A DNA stretch of 64,000 nt, from contig DATHRZ010000130.1 in NCBI GenBank assembly GCA_035464655.1, positions 6,565-70,564 of the forward strand, read 5' to 3'. Below are positions 38,475-45,857 of the stretch, piece by piece (within the stretch, counting starts at the first letter, position 1; each line of letters starts with the position of its first letter). The notes below the pieces were generated by a model. The model made no database searches. It saw only the letters and a list, made by a program, of their open reading frames with translations, and was not told the DNA's origin. The position numbers were made by a program, and so were the translations under genes. The DNA is from JARFPW01 sp035464655. GTDB taxonomy: Bacteria; Gemmatimonadota; Gemmatimonadetes; Palauibacterales; Palauibacteraceae.

Positions 38475-39455
38475 TCAATCGCCCGCGGCGGCGTCGTGCA
38501 GGGGGGGCGACGAGGCAGCGGGCGTCTGCGGATCGAGGTTCCTGTAGCGCGCCACCACCCAGGCCGGCCTCGCCTTCGTCTCGTTGTAGATTCGGCCGAT
38601 GTACTCGCCGATGATCCCGATGGCGAGCAACTGGATCCCGCCGATGAACAGGATCGAGGTCATCGTCGACGCCCAGCCGAGTATCGCCTCGCCGGTGAAC
38701 AGGCGCTGGTAGAGCACGTTCAGCATGACGATGAATGCGACGCCCGACACGATGAAGCCGAGCAGCGTGGCGAGCTTCAGCGGCAGATCGGAGAACGCGA
38801 AGAAGGCGTCGAGCGCCATGTGCACGAGCCGGCGCGGCGATTGCCGCGGCTCCCCCGCGAAGCGTTCCGCCCGCTCGAATTCCACGCCGGTCTGCCGTCC
38901 TCCCACGTAGGCCCGGAGACCGCTGACGTAGCGGCTGCGTTCGGGCATGCGGTTGATCATCTCGACCACCGAGCGATCCATCAACGAAAAATTGCCGGCG
39001 TCGGCCGGAATCTCGAGCGAGCTCACGGCGCCGAGGATGCGGTAGAACAACGAGAACATCGCCCGCTTCAGCCGGCTCTCCTTGCGGTTCCGCTTGACGG
39101 CATAGACGACGTCGTACCCTTCCCGCCATCTGGCGACGAGATCGGGAATCACCTCCGGCGGATCCTGCAGGTCGCCGTCGAGCAGGACGACGGCGTCCGC
39201 GTCGGCCATGGACAGGCCGGCGGCGATCGCGAGCTGCTGCCCGAAGTTGCGCGACAGGTGGACGACGCTGACCCGCTCGTCGGACTCCGACAGCCCTGCG
39301 AGCAGAGCGGCCGAGCCGTCGTGGCTCCCGTCGTCGACGTAGATGATCCGCCAGTCGAACTCGAGGCCGGACAGGACCTGGCGCAGGCGCGCGTCCAACT
39401 CGGGCAGGATCTCGGCTTCGTTGTAGATGGGTACGACGGCGGCCAGTTTCTTCAC
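38475..39455 (-). CDS. GT2 polyprenyl-phosphate glycosyltransferase (DPM1/GtrB/ArnC-like)
   Basis: A 326-residue enzyme that would transfer a sugar from a nucleotide donor to polyprenyl phosphate at the inner leaflet. It has the GT2 start AAVVPIYNEAEILPEL, the YVDDGSHDGS nucleotide motif, the metal motif LLDGDLQDPPEV and VKRNRKESRLKR. Two C-terminal helices (about 233-258 and 269-290) and the GEYIGRIYNETKARP tail are typical of GtrB/ArnC. GTG 39455 overlaps the stop of the preceding gene by 4 bp. It would supply the lipid-linked sugar donor for the three neighbouring GT-C proteins. Confidence 0.92.
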   Translation of the reverse strand: MKKLAAVVPIYNEAEILPELDARLRQVLSGLEFDWRIIYVDDGSHDGSAALLAGLSESDERVSVVHLSRNFGQQLAIAAGLSMADADAVVLLDGDLQDPPEVIPDLVARWREGYDVVYAVKRNRKESRLKRAMFSLFYRILGAVSSLEIPADAGNFSLMDRSVVEMINRMPERSRYVSGLRAYVGGRQTGVEFERAERFAGEPRQSPRRLVHMALDAFFAFSDLPLKLATLLGFIVSGVAFIVMLNVLYQRLFTGEAILGWASTMTSILFIGGIQLLAIGIIGEYIGRIYNETKARPAWVVARYRNLDPQTPAASSPPLHDAAAGD

Positions 39456-41089
39456 GGCGTCTCCCCGGGTGCGGTGTCCGCGGCTTCGTCTTCGGCTTCG
39501 CGGTCGATCCAACTGTACAGGCCGATCAACTCGACCCCGTCGAGCTCCGCGGCGAGCAGTGGCCGCGTGCCCCGGTATACGGCCCCCCAGCCGCGCTCGA
39601 GCATCGCCTTGCGACCGAGGAGCAGCAGATAGTCGGCCGGCGGTACCTGTGTGAACCGAAGGTCGTTCCGCAGCAGGCCCAGATCCTGAAGTTGCGTATA
39701 GTACTCGGCATTCGGGTACGCGACCACGCGTGCCCCCGGCGGCAAAACACGCTCGGCCTCTTCCCGGAAGCTCGCCGTGAACGCATCGAACCAGTAGGTG
39801 GCTTCGAGCCCCCACCGGGCCGCTCCCGACGCCCCTCCGACGGACTCGGCATAATAGGACAAGTAATACGGAGAGGCCCGGAGTGCCCCGAGAAGCGACG
39901 GCGCGAAGTACAGGGCGCCGAGCAGGAGCGGCACGGCCAACTTGCCCGCCGACACGCGAGCGGCCTCCGTTCGTCGTTTCAGGGCGCCGGCCAGGACGCC
40001 GAATCCGATTCCCGCCATCACGGCCACGAACGGAAACATCGGAAGCCACAGGCGGACCCCGTCGTGGTTCGGAGAATCGGGCATCGCCATGAGCCCGCAC
40101 CAGAACGCGACCTGGACGAAACAGAGCGTCGCCAGGCGGCGCGTAGCCCCCCGGCGGATCACCGTCTTGAGCGCCACGGTCGCGAGGGCGAGCGTCGCCA
40201 CCGGCAGGGTCGCGACCGTCATCACGATCGCGTGATGCCAGGGGACGGCGAATGGGAAAATCCGGCCGGCATAGTAGGTCGAAATCGGAACGTACGCCTC
40301 GCGTGACAGGCTCTCGGCGATGAGGCGTCTCTGGTAGCCGAGCGGGTCGGACCATGCCGCCGGATTCACCAGCAGCGAGATCAGCATCGCGAGCGCCAGC
40401 CCGTACAAGCACACGACCACGGAGCGCCTCGTGCGCGCCTGGAGGAGCATCCATGCGGCGAGTGGGATGGGTAGAAGAAATGCGGTGAACTTGGTGGCCA
40501 GACCCAGCCCGAGGGCCAGCCCCGCCAGGACGATCCAGCGTCGCCTTCCGTCGTGCACGTAAAAGAACGCGCTCATCGTCGCGACGAACCAGAACAGGGT
40601 GAGCGGCATGTCGGTCGCCGCCACGTGGGCGTGGCCGAACACGCGCGGCATCAGAAGCAGCGAGAGCCCGGCCGCGGCGCCGGCCGCCGGTCGCGTGAGC
40701 CGCGCCGTCCAGCCGGTGACGAGGCCGACGAGCAGGGCGAACATCAGCAGGCTCGAAAGCCGATAGGAGGCCGGTACGCCAAGCAGGTCGCCCGACACGG
40801 CGTCGGTGAGAGCCATGGCCATCTTGTAGACCGGGGGATGCGGATTGTAATAGCGATCCGCGTCCCACGCCGCCTCGATCGCCCCGGCGGACAGCGCGTC
40901 ACGCCATTCGCCCGACACAACCCTCGCCGTCCAGTCCTGGATGCGCTCGACCGACTGGAAGTACCGAGGCTCGTCCCACGTGACGCCGACTTCCGCGAGT
41001 CCGGGAAGGCCCGCGACGAGCGTGACAACGGCGAGCGCGGCACCCAGCATGGCGCCCCGGCGACCGGAGCCGGAATCAGATCCACGCAT
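39452..41089 (-). CDS. GT-C (PMT/GT39-like) membrane glycosyltransferase, paralogue 2
   Basis: A 545-residue polytopic protein. The first periplasmic loop has VTWDEPRYFQSVERI, the Asp-Glu motif of PMT/ArnT-type enzymes. Further marks are FGHAHVAATDMPLTLFWF, GLATKFTAFLLPIPL, PNHDGVRLWLPMFPF and YYLSYYAESVGGASGAARWGLE, then a soluble C-terminal domain (about 440-545). Several of these blocks match the preceding gene in order, so the two are paralogues. ATG 41089 starts one base after that gene's stop. The acceptor is unknown. Confidence 0.8.
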   Translation of the reverse strand: MRGSDSGSGRRGAMLGAALAVVTLVAGLPGLAEVGVTWDEPRYFQSVERIQDWTARVVSGEWRDALSAGAIEAAWDADRYYNPHPPVYKMAMALTDAVSGDLLGVPASYRLSSLLMFALLVGLVTGWTARLTRPAAGAAAGLSLLLMPRVFGHAHVAATDMPLTLFWFVATMSAFFYVHDGRRRWIVLAGLALGLGLATKFTAFLLPIPLAAWMLLQARTRRSVVVCLYGLALAMLISLLVNPAAWSDPLGYQRRLIAESLSREAYVPISTYYAGRIFPFAVPWHHAIVMTVATLPVATLALATVALKTVIRRGATRRLATLCFVQVAFWCGLMAMPDSPNHDGVRLWLPMFPFVAVMAGIGFGVLAGALKRRTEAARVSAGKLAVPLLLGALYFAPSLLGALRASPYYLSYYAESVGGASGAARWGLEATYWFDAFTASFREEAERVLPPGARVVAYPNAEYYTQLQDLGLLRNDLRFTQVPPADYLLLLGRKAMLERGWGAVYRGTRPLLAAELDGVELIGLYSWIDREAEDEAADTAPGETP

Positions 41090-41090
41090 C

Positions 41091-42773
41091 TCAGCGAGTC
41101 CGGTAGACGCGCAGGAGGGGAACGCCGTCGTAGCTGAGTTCGTACGCCGGACGGCCGCCAAACTGGAACAGGGCGCGATCCGTGGGTCGCCACACGGCTT
41201 TTCGATCCAACACCAGCACGAAGTCGGCCTCCCGGGCCGGCCGTTCGAGCCCCTTCGGTAGCAGATCGTCGGCGTCGCACGTGAGGGTAACGCCGCCCCC
41301 CGCGGGGTTCTCGGGCGTCCATGACTCGACGATCCAGTCCCGGGCCAGCCCCTGGAAGCGGTAGAAACAGAGCTCCTCGGTGAGGAACCCCGGATCGACG
41401 ACGGCGCCTGCCGGAATCAGGCTGTCGAGGTCAGCGACGATCGACGGACTGAACACTTCCTTGAGGTTCGTCACCTCGAGTCCCTTCTCCGCGGCGCCCG
41501 CCGTCCCTCCGACGAGGAGGTTGGCGTAGGAGAGCTGATATGGGTGCGACTGCACGGTCGCGCCGGCGGCCGGCGCCAGAATCGCGATAAGCGCCAACGC
41601 CTCGAGCCATACCCGATCGGGGGCCGAGATCCGGGACAGCCACTCCCCGAGTCGATGCGTCCCGAGGCCCACCAGCACGCACTGGAAGGCGAGGGTGGGA
41701 AGGAGCAGCCGGACGCCGTCATGCATCGGGGCCCAAGGCAGGAGGAGGGCGGCATACAGGACCCCCATGTTGAGCAAGCAGAACGACACGAGCCAGTGCC
41801 GCCGAACGAGGGTCGACCCCGCCACGATCGCCGCGAGGAACGTGGGCGGCAGCACGATGAGCGTCCAGACCCACGGATAGTGCACGGGTGGCCGAAATTC
41901 GTAGACGACCCCGAAGTACTCGGTGCGGAGTCGGGCCATCGCGTCGTCCACCCGGTCGAGCCCCGCCCCAAAGTAGTCGGCGAGACCCACCTCGGGCGCG
42001 ACCCAGATCACCGGGTTCACGAACACGAAGACGGCCACGGCCGCGATGGCCACGATCACGAGCGCGGGCAACGCTTCGCGGGGCCGCCGAATCAGCAGCC
42101 ACACGACGAAGACGGGGGCGAGCAGGAGTCCGGAGAACTTCGTCGCCGCCGCGCAGCCGAGCAGCAGCCCCGAAGCGACGAGCCAGCCGATCCGGCGGGT
42201 GCGCTCGAACACCGCCAGCGACGCGGCCGACATGAACCAGAAGCAGGCGAGAAACAGGTCGGTATGGGCCAGGTGGCCGTGGGCGAACAGGGTCGGGTAG
42301 GCGATCACGGACAGGCCGGCAGCCAGACCGGCCAGTCGCGATCGCATCGCCCAGAAGGTGAAGGCGGTGACCCAGCCCGCCAGGGCGGCGTAGGCGAGCA
42401 TCACGGCCAATCGGTAAGCGGTGAGCGTATCGACCCAGCGGTGCGCGGCCAGCCACGTCATCCCGCTGAGTTCCCGGGCGAGCGGAGGATGAGGAATGCG
42501 CTCCGGGTACCAGCGCCACGCCTCGAACACGACCTCGCGATCGAGCACGGTGGTCGGGCGACCGGACGCCAGCTCCGAGCCGAACTCGCGAAACCAGCCG
42601 ATCTGGCGCAGGGACGAGGCGAGATAGTTGGCGACGTCGCTGGCGATCCCGTAGTCGGACGCCGTGACGAAGACCAGCACGAACGCCAGGGTCGCCATTG
42701 CGAGGCCCATTGTGCCCAGCTTTGGGGGAAGCTCGCGAAAGTTGGGGTCGCGCACACCGCTCCAGTCAATCAT
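41091..42773 (-). CDS. GT-C (PMT/GT39-like) membrane glycosyltransferase, paralogue 1
   Basis: A 560-residue polytopic protein with the same block order as its downstream neighbour: FAHGHLAHTDLFLACFWF, GCAAATKFSGLLLAPVF, PMHDGVRLLLPTLAF and YQLSYANLLVGGTAGAAEKGLE, and a soluble C-terminal end. The first loop carries Asp in TASDYGIASDVANYL rather than the Asp-Glu of paralogue 2. ATG 42773 overlaps the YfhO-like stop by 4 bp; the open frame upstream is a shadow. Tandem duplication with divergence of the catalytic loop suggests the two act on different substrates or one has lost activity. Confidence 0.78.
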   Translation of the reverse strand: MIDWSGVRDPNFRELPPKLGTMGLAMATLAFVLVFVTASDYGIASDVANYLASSLRQIGWFREFGSELASGRPTTVLDREVVFEAWRWYPERIPHPPLARELSGMTWLAAHRWVDTLTAYRLAVMLAYAALAGWVTAFTFWAMRSRLAGLAAGLSVIAYPTLFAHGHLAHTDLFLACFWFMSAASLAVFERTRRIGWLVASGLLLGCAAATKFSGLLLAPVFVVWLLIRRPREALPALVIVAIAAVAVFVFVNPVIWVAPEVGLADYFGAGLDRVDDAMARLRTEYFGVVYEFRPPVHYPWVWTLIVLPPTFLAAIVAGSTLVRRHWLVSFCLLNMGVLYAALLLPWAPMHDGVRLLLPTLAFQCVLVGLGTHRLGEWLSRISAPDRVWLEALALIAILAPAAGATVQSHPYQLSYANLLVGGTAGAAEKGLEVTNLKEVFSPSIVADLDSLIPAGAVVDPGFLTEELCFYRFQGLARDWIVESWTPENPAGGGVTLTCDADDLLPKGLERPAREADFVLVLDRKAVWRPTDRALFQFGGRPAYELSYDGVPLLRVYRTR

Positions 42774-45145
42774 GCGGACCGGCCCTCGCGGCGACGCAGC
42801 CAGCCCCAGAGGAGCAGGCAGGCCACGACCCCTAGCGCGCTCAGCCAGCCGCCGATCGCCAGGCTGCGGGGTGCGTAGACGAATTCGACGTCTGCCTGCC
42901 CGGCGGGGATCTCCACGGCCCGAAACACGCCGTTGGCGCGCAGGAGCCGTGCGGGCTCGCCGTTCACCGTCGCCTTCCATCCCGGATACCATCGGTCGAG
43001 CAGTACGAGGACGGCGGGCTCCGAGGAGCGCGCGATCAACCGGATGCGCTCCGGTTCCCATGTCGCCGCCACGAGACGCCCGGCAGGCCGGCCGTCGGCG
43101 GCCGCCGCGTCGGGCATCTCCTCGAGGGCGACCCGGCGCGACGGCCAGTCGGGCTGCAGAGCCCGATACAGCGCCGCCGACGGATCTGTGACCGTCTCCC
43201 AGCCCTCGGCCACGTAGGCCCGCGGAAGCGGGTCGGGAACCTCGTACAGGCGGATCGGAAGTTCAGGGTGTCGAGCAAGGGCGATCAGCCCATGCATCGA
43301 GTCCGCCCCGGCCGTTGCATCGCCATAGTAGCGCACGTTCATCATGCGGAGGAAGCGAACGGGGTCATCGGACCAGGTGTGGATCGCGGCATCGTGCGTC
43401 ATCGCCACCGACTTCAGCTCCACCCCCTGGAGTCCATCCTGCAGCTGGAAGCCGAACATTTGCCCCACGTTCGGCCCCATCGCCTGAAAGTCCAGGTACA
43501 GATTCGACAGGTCCGCCGCGCCGCGGACGCGCACGGTCTGCCCCATCGGAGCGCGTACCGGCGTAGCCCGAAAACGAAACTCGTGAGAGCGATCGATCAC
43601 TGGGGTAAGGACTTCCGCCGCCCACGGTCGCGTCGTATAGACCTCGCTGGAAACCGACGGATTCACAGATCGATGCGCCAAACCGAGATCGAGCGCCGCG
43701 AGCAGGACGAGCGCCCAGCAGGCGAACTCAATTCCCAGCCTTCCCCGGCGGCGAAGAACGAGCAAGGCCGCAGCCGAGGCGAGAATCAGCCCCAGGCGCA
43801 TCGCTACCTCCGCGTAGAGCCGTGCGCCGGTCGCAGGATCACCGCAGATGAAGAGTGTGTCGTCGCCGCTTGGGCCACAGAAGGTTTCGAGGACCTCGGG
43901 CCAGGCCACAAGTGCAGCAACGACGAAGAGGTACGTGGCGGCTGCCGCCGCGAACCACACAGGGACTCGCGGCAGCCCCGCGGCATGTTCCCGCCATCGA
44001 TCGAAGCCGCGTGCGGCAAGCAGCGGTACGGCGAGCGCAAGCGGAACCGCGAATTTCTCGGGATAGCGGAACACCCGCAGCGGCGGCAACGCCTCGAACG
44101 CTATCCGATAAGCGGGCGTGTGGGCGCCGAGCGCGAGCGCGAGGCCGAGCACGATCAGCACGCCCCAGAACACGCGCTCGCGACGCCTGACGACGAGAAA
44201 ACCGAGACTGGCCCATCCGGTGGCCAGGACCCCTGTGTACAGGCTCAACAGCCAGGGCACGGCTCTCGTGCCCATGTAGTCGGTCGTGAATCCGAGGCCT
44301 CCGGCCCCCAGGGCGGGCGGAATGAACAGGTGTATGAGGCCGCTCGGCTCCTGCGATCGGCTCGCCGAAAAACTCACATCAAGCTGGAGGGTGCGTACAG
44401 AGTTCGCCACGTACTCGACGAACGGTATCAGCTGGACCCCGGCCACGAGTAGCGCCAGAATACCGGCCGCCGCGAACGTTACGACCTGTCGCGCCGCGGT
44501 GACTGGCGTGGACCGCAGGCCGAGCAGGCCGTAGGCGAACGCGATACCGAGTACGAGCGCCAGCAGCTGCGGCTCGCCGCCGAGGAATGCCACCACACAA
44601 GTCGCGACGAAGGGAAGGATCCGGAGTGGACGACCGTCGTCCAGATACAGCCACCAGGCGAGAAGCAGCCACGGCGCCCAGGCCATCGTCTGCAGATTGT
44701 TCACGAAGTTGCCGAGCGACACGAAGAAGCCGCCAAGTGTGAACGTCACGGCTCCCAGCGCAGCCGCGGGCGGCGAGCGTCCTTCGTGGCGCAGCAGCAG
44801 AATCCAGCCCCCGCCTGCGAAGCAGAAGTGGAGTATGATCAGCCAGTCGACGCTATGGGGAAAGGGCAGCAGGTACAGGATGAAACTGCCGGGATAGACG
44901 ACACCGGGCTGGAGCGTGGCGAAAAACGGCTCTCCGCCGGCCACGAGCGAGTTCCACAGGGGGAACCGGCCAGATCCAACTGCCGCGGCCAGGTAGCGCT
45001 TCATCGGGTAGAAGAACGGCGTAACGTCTCGACCGAAAAAGCTCTCGCCACCGATGACGACGGGCAGAAACAACAGCATCACCGCGACCGCGAGCAAGGA
45101 TAGCGGAATCGACCACCCGCGTCGGTTCCGAAACTCAGGGATCAT
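42770..45145 (-). CDS. YfhO-like large membrane protein (putative glycosyltransferase accessory)
   Basis: A 791-residue protein with an N-terminal polytopic region of about 12 helices (1-480) and a soluble extracytoplasmic C-terminal region, closing with a last helix (LAIGGWLSALGVVACLLLWGW). The N-terminal loop GRDVTPFFYPMKRYLAAAVGSGRFPLWN and the later DRWYPGWKATVNGEPARLLRANG are characteristic of the YfhO family, which is linked to glycosylation of surface polymers in Firmicutes. The ATG at 45145 has no visible ribosome site and lies 6 bases beyond the U-tract of the pilA terminator. The gene is coupled to the next by ATGA. Confidence 0.8.
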   Translation of the reverse strand: MIPEFRNRRGWSIPLSLLAVAVMLLFLPVVIGGESFFGRDVTPFFYPMKRYLAAAVGSGRFPLWNSLVAGGEPFFATLQPGVVYPGSFILYLLPFPHSVDWLIILHFCFAGGGWILLLRHEGRSPPAAALGAVTFTLGGFFVSLGNFVNNLQTMAWAPWLLLAWWLYLDDGRPLRILPFVATCVVAFLGGEPQLLALVLGIAFAYGLLGLRSTPVTAARQVVTFAAAGILALLVAGVQLIPFVEYVANSVRTLQLDVSFSASRSQEPSGLIHLFIPPALGAGGLGFTTDYMGTRAVPWLLSLYTGVLATGWASLGFLVVRRRERVFWGVLIVLGLALALGAHTPAYRIAFEALPPLRVFRYPEKFAVPLALAVPLLAARGFDRWREHAAGLPRVPVWFAAAAATYLFVVAALVAWPEVLETFCGPSGDDTLFICGDPATGARLYAEVAMRLGLILASAAALLVLRRRGRLGIEFACWALVLLAALDLGLAHRSVNPSVSSEVYTTRPWAAEVLTPVIDRSHEFRFRATPVRAPMGQTVRVRGAADLSNLYLDFQAMGPNVGQMFGFQLQDGLQGVELKSVAMTHDAAIHTWSDDPVRFLRMMNVRYYGDATAGADSMHGLIALARHPELPIRLYEVPDPLPRAYVAEGWETVTDPSAALYRALQPDWPSRRVALEEMPDAAAADGRPAGRLVAATWEPERIRLIARSSEPAVLVLLDRWYPGWKATVNGEPARLLRANGVFRAVEIPAGQADVEFVYAPRSLAIGGWLSALGVVACLLLWGWLRRREGRSA

Positions 45146-45150
45146 TTACG

Positions 45151-45184
45151 CAAAAAGAGCGCAGCGGACAGGCCGCTGCGCTCT
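45151..45184 (-). terminator. Strong intrinsic terminator after pilA
   Basis: A perfect 12-bp stem (45156-45167 with 45173-45184) and a 5-base loop are followed on the minus strand by TTTTT. It lies 45 bp after the pilA stop and just before the ATG of the YfhO-like gene. Confidence 0.92.
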
Positions 45185-45228
45185 TCGAGCGGGCTTCCGG
45201 GCTCGGGACCCGGCAACCTCGTCGCGGT

Positions 45229-45597
45229 TCAGGGACTCTGGATCTTGCCCTCCAAGCTCCCGCCCGCACCGATCTGCACGTAGTAGGTGTTGTCCGAGCT
45301 CGCATGCGATGCGGTCACGGAGTAGCCTTCGGCACTTCCCGAGGCGTCGATGGCGATACCCGTGCTCGTCGTGAAGTTGCCCGGGAAAACGTTGGCCGCC
45401 GAACTGTACAACTGGTTGTCGGCGTAATACGCCTCCTGTGCAGCCATCGCGTTGCGGATGTCGCTCTTCGCCGTGGCGTCGAACGCGCGTTCCTTGGTGC
45501 TTGCGAACTGCGGGATCGCGATCGCGGCCAGAATGCCGATGATCACGACCACGATGAGCAGCTCGATCAGCGTGAAGCCTCTCGTGTCGCGCAGCAT
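45229..45597 (-). CDS. pilA: Major type IV pilin PilA
   Basis: A 122-residue type IVa prepilin. The 7-residue leader MLRDTRG is cut before Phe1; the mature protein begins FTLIELLIVVVIIGILAAIAIPQF with Glu5. The mature length is about 115 residues, short for a major pilin, and there are no cysteines, so the usual disulfide-bound D-loop is absent. ATG 45597 follows GGAGG by 4-5 bases; an in-frame upstream start lacks one. Expression is probably sigma-54 dependent (promoter 45685-45701) under the adjacent PilS-PilR, and a strong terminator follows. Confidence 0.95.
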   Translation of the reverse strand: MLRDTRGFTLIELLIVVVIIGILAAIAIPQFASTKERAFDATAKSDIRNAMAAQEAYYADNQLYSSAANVFPGNFTTSTGIAIDASGSAEGYSVTASHASSDNTYYVQIGAGGSLEGKIQSP

Positions 45598-45684
45598 GAA
45601 TCCTCCGTCTGTGGTGGGGAGAAAGCCGTTTATCGGCACTCCGTCGCATCATCCGGAGGCTCGTCCCCCGGTGCCCTCCTGAAG

Positions 45685-45701
45685 AGCAACCCCTGTGCCT
45701 A
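45685..45701 (-). promoter_or_regulatory. Sigma-54 (-24/-12) promoter of pilA
   Basis: The minus strand reads TAGGCACAGGGGTTGCT. GG (-24) and GC (-12) are separated by exactly 10 bases, and GGCAC and TTGCT match the RpoN consensus. The expected start is near 45674, giving a leader of about 77 bases. pilR, encoding a sigma-54 activator, ends about 160 bp upstream. Confidence 0.88.
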
Positions 45702-45703
45702 GG

Positions 45704-45725
45704 GTCTGTCATATGTCTGCCATAT
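45704..45725. repeat. 11-bp tandem direct repeat beside the pilA promoter
   Basis: Two adjacent copies of GTCTGYCATAT (45704-45714 and 45715-45725), differing at one base, abut the upstream side of the -24 box. The 11-bp period is one helical turn. It may be a binding site for PilR or another regulator; it is closer to the promoter than typical sigma-54 enhancers. Confidence 0.7.
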
Positions 45726-45789
45726 ACTTAACTACCTGTAATAGCGACGTTTACGGGAACCCTATACGGCGTCGCGGGCCGCCGCCGGG

Positions 45790-45820
45790 CCGATTCGAGT
45801 TGCAGGCTGCAACGAATCGG
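45790..45820. promoter_or_regulatory. Inverted repeat between pilR and pilA
   Basis: CCGATTCG (45790-45797) pairs with CGAATCGG (45813-45820), with an inner TTGC/GCAA dyad. It lies about 115-145 bases upstream of the predicted pilA start, where sigma-54 enhancer sites usually are. As RNA it could also fold after the pilR stop, but no T-run follows. Confidence 0.5.
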
Positions 45821-45857
45821 TCCCCTAATGCAACGACTGCCGCAGATCCGCACCCGA

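Noticed and set aside
38475..40868. 797-codon minus-strand frame joining a glycosyltransferase to a long N-terminal region
   Set aside because: Only the part after 39455 is the GT2 enzyme; the rest is an out-of-frame shadow of the GT-C gene at 39452-41089.
45598..45680. GEMM-type (cyclic dinucleotide) or guanidine-II riboswitch in the pilA leader
   Set aside because: An ACGA loop on a GC stem and two small hairpins are suggestive, but the conserved GEMM core and the paired ACGR hairpins are not there. Kept only as a structured-leader observation.
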